A DNA stretch of 11,403 bases. Source: JBHEMT01 sp046262435. GTDB taxonomy: Bacteria; Chloroflexota; Dormibacteria; Aeolococcales; Aeolococcaceae. This document shows positions 6,810-11,403 of the stretch, in pieces. The DNA lies in the NCBI GenBank assembly GCA_046262435.1, contig JBHEMT010000050.1:1-11403 (forward strand), read 5' to 3'. Within the stretch, counting starts at the first letter, position 1. Each line of letters opens with the position of its first letter. The notes under the pieces are model-generated. The model searched no databases. It saw only the letters and a program-made list of their open reading frames with translations, and was not told where the DNA came from. A program made the translations under genes and the position numbers.

Positions 6810-7472
6810 CTGCGGCAGGCTCTGCCGGATCAGGTCGACCAGTGCTGCGTAGTAGGCGGTTCGCTCGGTGGCGCTCCGGCGCTCGTCGATATCGTCGTTG
6901 CGCAGCCGATGATCGATCCACGGCGGGATGCTACGCGACACCACGTCCTGGCCCACCCGAAGCGCCAGCTCCGGATCGCGGTGGTCGTCCACCTCGACAG
7001 CCACCCGAAGCCGGTCGTGCCCGGTGGCGGTGCGCACCGCCCAGGCATGCTCCCAGCGACGGGCCCTCGTGCCCACCGCCACATGTACCGGTTCCACGGC
7101 CAGGCTCTCGCCGGGCGCCGCGTGCGGCTGGAGCAGCGCGTGGACCTCGGCGTCGATTGCCCGGGCAACGTAGTTGACCAGTGAGGGCGCGCGGTTCTCG
7201 AGCTCGGGCAACGAGCCGGGGATCTGCGGGCCGGTCAGCACTTCGGCCACCGCCGCATGTCGCCGGCAGTGAATGCCGCGACCGCTCGCAAGGCTGTGGT
7301 CGGGGCACCAGCGGGTGGCGCAGCGCCGCTCGTAGCGGTCGACAAAGCTGCACTGAGCGACGTCGATGCGCTCGCAGCCTCCCTGCAGGCAGCGCACCCC
7401 GGTGGTCGGCAGAGGCACCGGGCCCGCGGGCGGCGATCCGGCGGCGCCGGTCGAGTCGTCGGCGTCTTGCAT
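6801..7472 (-). CDS. Cys/His-rich protein, paralogue B (unknown, probable two-zinc N-terminal domain)
   Basis: A 223-residue paralogue of the protein at 4456-5151. The ligand pattern is C28-X4-C33-X7-C41-X9-C51-X4-C56-X2-H59-X9-C69-X2-H72, the same spacing at all eight positions, although intervening residues differ strongly. ENRAPSLVNYVAR (92-104), a W-X3-W pair near 140-144, VAVEVDD and PPWI (183-186) also align with only one or two residues of length drift. It has an extra Pro/Gly/Ala-rich N-terminus of about 25 residues. ATG 7472 is chosen over GTG 7481 because GGAG (7481-7484) lies 8 bases upstream of it and overlaps the GTG. It is divergent from the YggT gene. A function is not assigned; conservation of all eight ligands while the rest drifts points to a structural metal site. 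Confidence 0.88.
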   Translation of the reverse strand: MQDADDSTGAAGSPPAGPVPLPTTGVRCLQGGCERIDVAQCSFVDRYERRCATRWCPDHSLASGRGIHCRRHAAVAEVLTGPQIPGSLPELENRAPSLVNYVARAIDAEVHALLQPHAAPGESLAVEPVHVAVGTRARRWEHAWAVRTATGHDRLRVAVEVDDHRDPELALRVGQDVVSRSIPPWIDHRLRNDDIDERRSATERTAYYAALVDLIRQSLPQGA

Positions 7473-7496
7473 GTCAACCACTCCGCGTCCGTGCGC

Positions 7497-7526
7497 ACCC
7501 TAGTCGCTGGACTGTCGGTGCCACAA
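7497..7526 (-). promoter_or_regulatory. Candidate promoter of paralogue B
   Basis: Minus-strand TTGTGG (7521-7526) and TAGGGT (7497-7502) are 18 bases apart. The predicted start near 7490 gives a leader of about 18 bases that carries the GGAG ribosome site at 7481-7484. Unlike its paralogue this gene therefore appears to have a normal leader. Confidence 0.4.
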
Positions 7527-7532
7527 GCACCG
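7516..7532. promoter_or_regulatory. Inverted repeat in the divergent paralogue B / YggT region
   Basis: CGGTGC (7516-7521) and GCACCG (7527-7532) form a perfect inverted repeat with a 5-base centre. It overlaps the possible -35 box of paralogue B, so it could be an operator. With 6-bp arms in GC-rich DNA, chance is a real alternative. Confidence 0.3.
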
Positions 7533-7609
7533 TGAAGATACGCAAAATCCCACAGAAGCGTTGTAAGGTTCAGGCCATACGGCCCGGCCCCGGCCTGAGG
7601 AGAAGTGCC

Positions 7610-8053
7610 ATGGATCCCATCGAAGTGCGCGAGGAACGCGTCGCGCCCGGCGGCCCGGCCGCCGGTACCCCGGTTGCGGCGGCTCCGGTGGCGGCTGCTC
7701 CGGTTGCAGCGGGCGGAGTCACCAGCAGCCGGGTGGGCGTGTATCCCGTTGCCTACCGCGCGGTCAACCTGGTCTGGCTGGTGGTGGGGATCATCATCGC
7801 CATCCTCGCTTTCGACTTCTTCTTCCGGCTGGCGGCTGCCAACGACGTCGGATTCGCGAGCTTCATCTACGGGGTCGGTGGGGTACTCGCCGCGCCATTC
7901 GACGGAATCTTCGGAATCAGCACCGCGGTGGGCACTCGCTCGGTGATCCGCTGGTCCGACCTGCTCGCCATGGTGGTCTACGCCCTGATTGGCGCGCTGA
8001 TCGTCAAGGTGGTCCGGATCGCCTCGGCACCGCGGCCGGGCCAGTCGATCTGA
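7610..8053 (+). CDS. YggT-family membrane protein with PVAAA repeat
   Basis: A 147-residue membrane protein. Residues 1-45 are soluble and contain PVAAA-type repeats (21-35). Then come a membrane segment at about 52-72, the stretch DFFFRLAAANDVGFASFIYGV and APFDGIFG (95-102), and a second membrane segment at about 119-140. The R-L-(L)-x-A-N, FIYG and APFxGIF signatures match the YggT family, membrane proteins whose role is unclear, often near cell-division genes. Here no division genes are nearby. ATG 7610 is clear from GAGGAGA 8 bases upstream (7597-7603); the frame is open much further upstream but that region overlaps the divergent gene. TAAGGT (7564-7569) may be its -10 box. A strong hairpin follows the stop. 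Confidence 0.9.
   Translation: MDPIEVREERVAPGGPAAGTPVAAAPVAAAPVAAGGVTSSRVGVYPVAYRAVNLVWLVVGIIIAILAFDFFFRLAAANDVGFASFIYGVGGVLAAPFDGIFGISTAVGTRSVIRWSDLLAMVVYALIGALIVKVVRIASAPRPGQSI
7670..7714 (+). repeat. Three tandem 15-bp units coding PVAAA
   Basis: Units at 7670-7684, 7685-7699 and 7700-7714 begin with CCGGTTGCGGCGGCT and encode PVAAA, PVAAA and PVAAG in the YggT protein's N-terminal linker. The first two differ at 2 of 15 bases and the third is more diverged. Such in-frame repeats can change in number by slippage. Confidence 0.75.
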
Positions 8054-8065
8054 GCTGATCCCGGC

Positions 8066-8092
8066 GCCGGGGTGGCTGCCAGCCGCCCCGGT
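8066..8092 (+). terminator. Strong hairpin after the YggT gene
   Basis: CCGGGG (8067-8072) pairs with CCCCGG (8086-8091), a T-G wobble follows, and GGCT (8074-8077) pairs with AGCC (8081-8084) around a 3-base loop, giving an 11- to 12-pair stem 12 bp after the stop. No T run follows, as is common in high-GC genomes. It probably ends YggT transcription before the DoxX gene. Confidence 0.5.
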
Positions 8093-8105
8093 CCCGGTCC
8101 GCGGC

Positions 8106-8134
8106 CGAGAATGGACGGCGGGCGAGAATGGACG
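8106..8134. repeat. Tandem 12-bp direct repeat upstream of the DoxX gene
   Basis: CGAGAATGGACG occurs at 8106-8117 and again at 8123-8134, a period of 17 bp, 40 bp before the DoxX start. Each copy contains GAGAAT, close to a -10 box. It may be a tandem protein-binding site or two overlapping promoters. Confidence 0.55.
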
Positions 8135-8174
8135 ACGTCACCGCGCGCCCACCCCAACCGCCACGGAGGGACCC

Positions 8175-8570
8175 ATGTTCGTGTTTCGACTGCTGGGCAG
8201 GCTGCTGCTCGCCAGCCTGTTCGTCGACAGCGGCCTCGACCTCTATCGCCATCCTGGGCCGCGCGCCGCGCTGGGTGCAAAGAATCTACCCTCGACGGTG
8301 ACCGACAACCTTCCGGTTGAGGTGGAGACCGCGGCTCGCGCCAACGCCGTGGCGATGGTGGCCGCGGGGTCGACGATGGCCCTCGGGATCCTGCCACGCT
8401 TGTCTGCAACAATCCTGGCCGCCACCCTGGTACCGACCACCTATGTTGGTCACCCGTTCTGGGGAGTCGAGGATCCCCAGCAGCGGCGCATGCAGCGCAT
8501 TCACTTCCTCAAGAACGTCAGTCTCGGGGGCGCCCTGATGGTGATCGCCGGGGGCGGGGGCCGGGGGTGA
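8175..8570 (+). CDS. DoxX-family membrane protein
   Basis: A 131-residue four-helix membrane protein of the DoxX family. Hydrophobic segments lie at about 3-20, 57-73, 76-92 and 115-127. YVGHPFW (90-96) with the following acidic EDP and HFLKNVSLGGAL (110-121) are typical of this family. DoxX relatives have been tied to respiratory oxidation or to oxidative-stress complexes in mycobacteria, but no partner is visible here, so the role is left open. ATG 8175 has GGAGGG 4-5 bases upstream (8164-8169). The stop overlaps the start of the methyltransferase by 4 bp (GTGA), so the two are translated from one mRNA. The likely promoter lies in the 121-bp gap with the direct repeat. Confidence 0.93.
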   Translation: MFVFRLLGRLLLASLFVDSGLDLYRHPGPRAALGAKNLPSTVTDNLPVEVETAARANAVAMVAAGSTMALGILPRLSATILAATLVPTTYVGHPFWGVEDPQQRRMQRIHFLKNVSLGGALMVIAGGGGRG

Positions 8571-9331
8571 ACACGGCGCAGGCCGACGCCGCGGCGTGGT
8601 TGCGCCGCTGGGATGCTCAGCAGACCCGGTACATCCCCCACCGGGCAGAGCGCTTCATCGCCGTGGTCGAGGCGCTGGCTGCGCTCGCAGGGCGCCCCGA
8701 CCCCACCGTTCTCGACCTCGGTTGCGGACCGGGATCACTGAGCGTGCGCGTGCTCGAGCGTCTGCCCCAGGCGGCGGTGGTGGCCATCGACGCCGATCCT
8801 CTGCTGCTCGAAATCGGTCGCCGTGCGCACCCCGATGAGCCCAGGCTGCACTGGCTGGATGCCGACCTGCGCGACCCCGCCTGGGTGAACCGCCTTCCCG
8901 CCGCCCCCCCGGTCGATGCCGCGGTATCGAGCACCGCCCTGCATTGGCTCGATGCCGAGGCGCTGCAGCGGCTCTATGCGGACCTTGGCCGCGTGCTCAA
9001 GCCAGGTGGCGTGTACATCGATGCCGACCGCCTCGGCAACGGCGATGCGGGACCGCGGTTGGACACGGCAGCACGAGCGGTGGCCGACGGATTGGCGGTT
9101 GCGGCCCACGCCGACGCCGAGACCTGGACCGATTGGTGGGACGCGGCGGAGGCGGAGCCGGGCTACGCGGACGCGGTGGCGGAGCGTCGCCGGCGCGCCT
9201 TCGAGCATCCCGATGACGACGCCGCACCGCCCCTGGATACCCACCTTGCGGGCCTGCGCGCCGCGGGCTTCAGCGAAGTGGGCACCGTGTGGCAGCGCGG
9301 CAACGATCGCGTCCTGGTGGCGGTCCGCTGA
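8567..9331 (+). CDS. Class I SAM-dependent methyltransferase
   Basis: A 254-residue soluble methyltransferase that moves a methyl group from S-adenosylmethionine to an unknown small molecule. Motif I is VLDLGCGPGSLS (48-59); the acidic residue that holds the ribose is Asp75 in VVAIDAD; SSTALHWLDAEAL corresponds to motif post-I/IV and VLKPGGVYIDADR to motif V/VI. The ALHWL piece recalls trans-aconitate (Tam) methyltransferases, but many groups share it. The start is GTG 8567 inside the last codons of the DoxX gene (4-bp overlap), with a G-rich stretch upstream instead of a clear ribosome site, so translation is probably by coupling. Its stop is 6 bp from the 3' end of the convergent tRNA-Asp gene. 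Confidence 0.94.
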   Translation: MNTAQADAAAWLRRWDAQQTRYIPHRAERFIAVVEALAALAGRPDPTVLDLGCGPGSLSVRVLERLPQAAVVAIDADPLLLEIGRRAHPDEPRLHWLDADLRDPAWVNRLPAAPPVDAAVSSTALHWLDAEALQRLYADLGRVLKPGGVYIDADRLGNGDAGPRLDTAARAVADGLAVAAHADAETWTDWWDAAEAEPGYADAVAERRRRAFEHPDDDAAPPLDTHLAGLRAAGFSEVGTVWQRGNDRVLVAVR

Positions 9332-9337
9332 GGGCGC

Positions 9338-9416
9338 TGGCGACCCCGATCGGATTCGAACCGACGGTCTCCACCTTGACAGGGTGGCGTGTTAGGCCAG
9401 GCTACACCACGGGGCC
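9338..9416 (-). tRNA. tRNA-Asp (anticodon GTC) with encoded CCA
   Basis: The minus strand folds into a full cloverleaf. The acceptor stem GGCCCCG/CGGGGTC has one G-U pair, the D stem is GTGT/ACAC, the anticodon stem is CCACC/GGTGG with loop CTGTCAA (anticodon GTC), and the T stem is GTCGG/CCGAT with loop TTCGAAT. The discriminator base is G73 (9341), as expected for Asp. The three bases after it (9338-9340) read CCA, so the tail is genome-encoded. It serves Asp codons GAC and GAT. It lies convergent to the methyltransferase and divergent from the Nudix gene. Confidence 0.98.
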
Positions 9417-9428
9417 AGCGGCCTCGAA

Positions 9429-9434
9429 ATGATA
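9429..9434 (-). promoter_or_regulatory. Candidate -10 box of tRNA-Asp
   Basis: Minus-strand TATCAT, five of six matches, preceded by TGC as in an extended -10 element. It would start transcription about 5-6 bases before the tRNA 5' end at 9416. No clear -35 box is seen. Confidence 0.5.
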
Positions 9435-9505
9435 GCACCGGCCCTTCCGCGCCCCTTGAGCTGCGTGCTGCCGCGTCCCGGCGCGGCAGCCCTGCGTGGC
9501 CGGTG

Positions 9506-9952
9506 ATGCCCGCGCCACGACGACGGCCGAGCGAAGTCTCCGCCGGCGGGGTGGTGGTCCGGCGCAGCGGCACGGGCTGGGATGTCTGCCTGATCAGGGT
9601 GGGCCGATCCTGGAGCCTGCCCAAGGGAGGCATCGAGGCCGGCGAGTCGCCGGCGCAGGCGGCGCTGCGCGAGGTGGCCGAGGAGACCGGGCTTCCGCCC
9701 GCATGTCTGCAGCTGCGCGGTCCGTTGCCCGCTGCGGAGTACGCCTATCGCCGCGATGCGCGCCTGGTCTTCAAGCGGGTGCATCACTTCCTGGTCGAGG
9801 CCGCCGGCTCAGAACCGTTGCGCCACCAGGCGTCGGAGGTGGACGAGGCCGCCTGGTTTCCGCTCCAGGAGGCGACGTCGCGGGTTGCGTACCGCGATGT
9901 GCGCAGCGCCCTGGTCGAGGCAGGACGCTTGCTTGACGCTCCGCCCGCCTAG
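9506..9952 (+). CDS. Nudix (MutT-type) hydrolase
   Basis: A 148-residue Nudix hydrolase that splits nucleoside diphosphate-X compounds with Mg2+. The Nudix box is complete at 41-63: G-X5-E-X7-REV-A-EE-TGL, with catalytic Glu56, Glu59 and Glu60. The preceding SAGGVVVRR and WSLPKGGIEAGE resemble the diadenosine polyphosphate hydrolase / MutT1 type, so a role in removing damaged or signalling nucleotides is likely but not certain. The frame is open back into the tRNA gene, so ATG 9506 is chosen; it sits just before the first strand of the fold, though no good ribosome site is seen (GTG 9503 is possible). The next gene starts 12 bp after its stop, and the stop codon itself is part of a TAGAAT box. 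Confidence 0.94.
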   Translation: MPAPRRRPSEVSAGGVVVRRSGTGWDVCLIRVGRSWSLPKGGIEAGESPAQAALREVAEETGLPPACLQLRGPLPAAEYAYRRDARLVFKRVHHFLVEAAGSEPLRHQASEVDEAAWFPLQEATSRVAYRDVRSALVEAGRLLDAPPA

Positions 9953-9955
9953 AAT
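9950..9955 (+). promoter_or_regulatory. Candidate -10 box of the cysteine ligase gene
   Basis: TAGAAT (five of six matches to TATAAT) overlaps the Nudix stop codon and lies 9 bases before ATG 9965. Upstream TTGCTT (9929-9934) is 15 bases away, a weak -35. The ligase may thus be made both from this site and by read-through from the Nudix gene. Confidence 0.4.
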
Positions 9956-9964
9956 CGGCCGGGC

Positions 9965-11194
9965 ATGCGCCTCTATGACACCGGTTCGCGGTCGGTCCGG
10001 TCCGTCGAGCTTGGCGGGAGCATCTCTCTATACGTCTGCGGGATCACCCCCTACGACGCGGCCCATCTGGGTCACGCCTTCACGTATCACACCTTTGACG
10101 TACTGACCCGGCGGTTGCGGGCGGCCGGGCAGCAGGTGCGCAGCGTGCGCAACGTCACCGATGTGGACGACGACATCCTTCGGGTGGCCCGCGAGCGCGG
10201 CATCGACTATGGCGCCCTGGCTGACGCCGAGGTGCGGCGATTTGACGCCGACCTTGCCGCGCTCAATATCGCCCCGGTGGACGCGGCCCCGAGGGCCACC
10301 GCCCATGTCCCGGAGATGGTGGAGTGGGTGGCTCGGCTGGTGAGCGACGGAGTGGCGTATGCGGAGCAGGGCTGGGTGTACTTCGCGGTGCCATCCTTTG
10401 CCGGGTACGGCCGGCTCAGCGGGCTTGACCGGGGGGCAATGCTTGCCCTGAGCCGCGACCGTGGTGCCGACCCCGACGACCCCCGCAAGCGCGACCCACT
10501 GGACTTTGTGCTCTGGCAGGCATCCGCACCCGGAGAGCCGGCGTGGCCCTCACCCTGGGGGCGGGGCCGCCCCGGCTGGCACATCGAGTGCTCGGTTCTG
10601 GCCACCGGTGCGCTGGGCCAGCCGGTGGACATCCACGGGGGCGGCGACGACCTTATCTACCCGCACCACGAGTCGGAGATCGCCCAGGTGGAGGCCGGTG
10701 TCAATGGGCGCAGCCCCTTCGTGCGCCACTGGGCACACGTCGCCATGGTCGGTCTCGACGGCGTCAAGATGAGCAAGTCACTGGGCAACCTGGTGTGGGT
10801 GCGCGACCTGGTCGCCCGGGCCGGTGCGGGGCCGGTGCGGTTGATGCTCGCCGCGCACCACTACCGCACCGCCTGGTCGTACACGGCAGCTGAGCTTGGC
10901 GCCGCCGGCGAACGGTGGGAGGCGCTGGGCCGGGTCGGCAGTGGCGGCGCGGCGGTCGACCCCGCGGCGGTGGCGGAGCTCGAGGACCGTGTTCTCAGCT
11001 GCCTCGACGACGACCTTGACACCCCGGGAGCCCTTGCCGCAGTCGACGATTTCCTCAGTGTCGCGGGCCGCGAGGCATCCCGCGGCGAGGGCCCGCGGGT
11101 TGATGCCGGTGGCGCGCTCGACCCAGTGCTCGGGCTGCTCGGCTGTCCTCCGCTGGGGGCTCCCTCGTCGGCCCCGGTGCTCGCCTCCAACTGA
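9965..11194 (+). CDS. Short class I cysteine ligase (CysRS/MshC family)
   Basis: A 409-residue class I synthetase-type enzyme that activates cysteine with ATP and joins it to tRNA-Cys or to a small amine. The HIGH motif is HLGH (34-37) and the second is KMSKS (268-272). Zinc ligands that choose cysteine are Cys25 (YVCGITPYD), Cys209 (GWHIEC) and His234, with Glu236 nearby. GITPYDAAHLGHA and the length match MshC, the mycothiol cysteine:glucosaminyl-inositol ligase. But RDPLDFVLW, SPWGRGRPGWHIECS and DIHGGGDDLIYPHHESEIAQ read like true CysRS. After a short DALR-like region (about 335-395) the chain ends, so the C-terminal anticodon-binding part of ordinary CysRS (about 460-500 residues) is absent. 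I recall similar short proteins in Chloroflexota labelled cysteine-tRNA ligase. The substrate is unresolved. ATG 9965 lacks a ribosome site but has TAGAAT 9 bases upstream. Confidence 0.94.
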   Translation: MRLYDTGSRSVRSVELGGSISLYVCGITPYDAAHLGHAFTYHTFDVLTRRLRAAGQQVRSVRNVTDVDDDILRVARERGIDYGALADAEVRRFDADLAALNIAPVDAAPRATAHVPEMVEWVARLVSDGVAYAEQGWVYFAVPSFAGYGRLSGLDRGAMLALSRDRGADPDDPRKRDPLDFVLWQASAPGEPAWPSPWGRGRPGWHIECSVLATGALGQPVDIHGGGDDLIYPHHESEIAQVEAGVNGRSPFVRHWAHVAMVGLDGVKMSKSLGNLVWVRDLVARAGAGPVRLMLAAHHYRTAWSYTAAELGAAGERWEALGRVGSGGAAVDPAAVAELEDRVLSCLDDDLDTPGALAAVDDFLSVAGREASRGEGPRVDAGGALDPVLGLLGCPPLGAPSSAPVLASN

Positions 11195-11283
11195 TCCGGG
11201 TCGACCATACAGCCGCCGATCGGCACCGCCGCCAGCCCGCCTCCCGCCGGGTGGCCGCGTCCGCTGCCTGCGATCATCGGGCC

Positions 11284-11403
11284 ATGTCCGCCGCCCGGCT
11301 CATCCGGCTGTCCGCCGCCGACCTACCCGTCGTGTTCGACGTGCTCGATGCGGCTCCGGTTGAGAACGCCTACCTCCGATCCGAGGCGCAGTACAACGGC
11401 CCC
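11284..11403 (+). CDS. Probable GNAT/DUF4081-type acetyltransferase, 5' end only
   Basis: Forty open codons from ATG 11284 run off the right edge. The start, with LIRLSAADLPVVFDVLDAAPVENAYL (residues 6-31), resembles the N-terminal domain of actinobacterial-type GNAT proteins annotated DUF4081, where a D-x-P-V-x-N-x-(F/Y)-L segment is usual. With so few residues this is tentative. No ribosome site is visible; GATCAT (11272-11277) lies 6 bases before the ATG, so a leaderless start is possible. The 89-bp gap after the ligase gene shows nothing else clear. Confidence 0.65.
   Translation, partial: MSAARLIRLSAADLPVVFDVLDAAPVENAYLRSEAQYNGP

Noticed and set aside
7181..7609. N-terminal extension of the YggT protein into the divergent gene
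   Set aside because: It overlaps paralogue B and the intergenic region; ATG 7610 has a strong ribosome site.
9389..9505. N-terminal extension of the Nudix protein to 9389
   Set aside because: It would overlap the tRNA-Asp gene and adds residues without fold or conservation; ATG 9506 fits the start of the Nudix domain.
3636..11194. A mycothiol biosynthesis cluster (PIG-L as MshB, the ligase as MshC, AhpE-like peroxiredoxin as user)
   Set aside because: The PIG-L and ligase genes are over 5 kb apart with unrelated genes between, the PIG-L is shorter than MshB, the ligase has CysRS-like motifs, and no mshA or mshD is present in the window.

Overview
The window is very GC-rich, almost fully coding DNA with short intergenic gaps, several stop/start overlaps and several starts that look leaderless. 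These traits fit a high-GC soil-type bacterium of the Actinomycetota or Chloroflexota/Dormibacterota kind. The short CysRS-like ligase near the right end is, as far as I remember, of a type seen in Chloroflexota, which favours the second group. This placement is inference and no search was run. I see no insertion sequence, phage gene, CRISPR array or rRNA.

Left third (1-2774, all minus strand): an MFS_3-type drug or siderophore exporter cut by the left edge, the MarR-family regulator whose stop overlaps the exporter start, and upstream of these an alpha/beta hydrolase with an apparently leaderless promoter. A perfect 7+7 inverted repeat sits just downstream of a TATAGT -10 box in front of the MarR gene and is the best candidate operator, so regulator and exporter look like a self-repressed pair.

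Next (2843-4355): a plus-strand AhpE-like 1-Cys peroxiredoxin converges on a minus-strand pair made of a PIG-L/LmbE zinc deacetylase and a small membrane protein whose start overlaps the deacetylase stop by 4 bp.

Middle (4456-7472): the least explained part. Two paralogous proteins, one on each strand, share an identical eight-ligand Cys/His spacing (C-X4-C-X7-C-X9-C-X4-C-X2-H-X9-C-X2-H) followed by a common C-terminal domain with NRAPSLV and PPWI. They bracket a beta-rich soluble protein and a seven- or eight-segment membrane protein of unknown role. I know no name for the two-zinc-like family.

Right part (7610-11403): a YggT-family membrane protein with a PVAAA repeat, a DoxX-family membrane protein coupled to a class I SAM methyltransferase, a minus-strand tRNA-Asp(GTC) with an encoded CCA and its own -10 box, a Nudix hydrolase, a 409-residue class I cysteine ligase lying between CysRS and MshC in its signatures, and the first 40 codons of a probable GNAT-type acetyltransferase. 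Apart from the MarR/exporter pair, the tightly coupled pairs and the paralogue cassette, the genes look like ordinary housekeeping neighbours and not one pathway.
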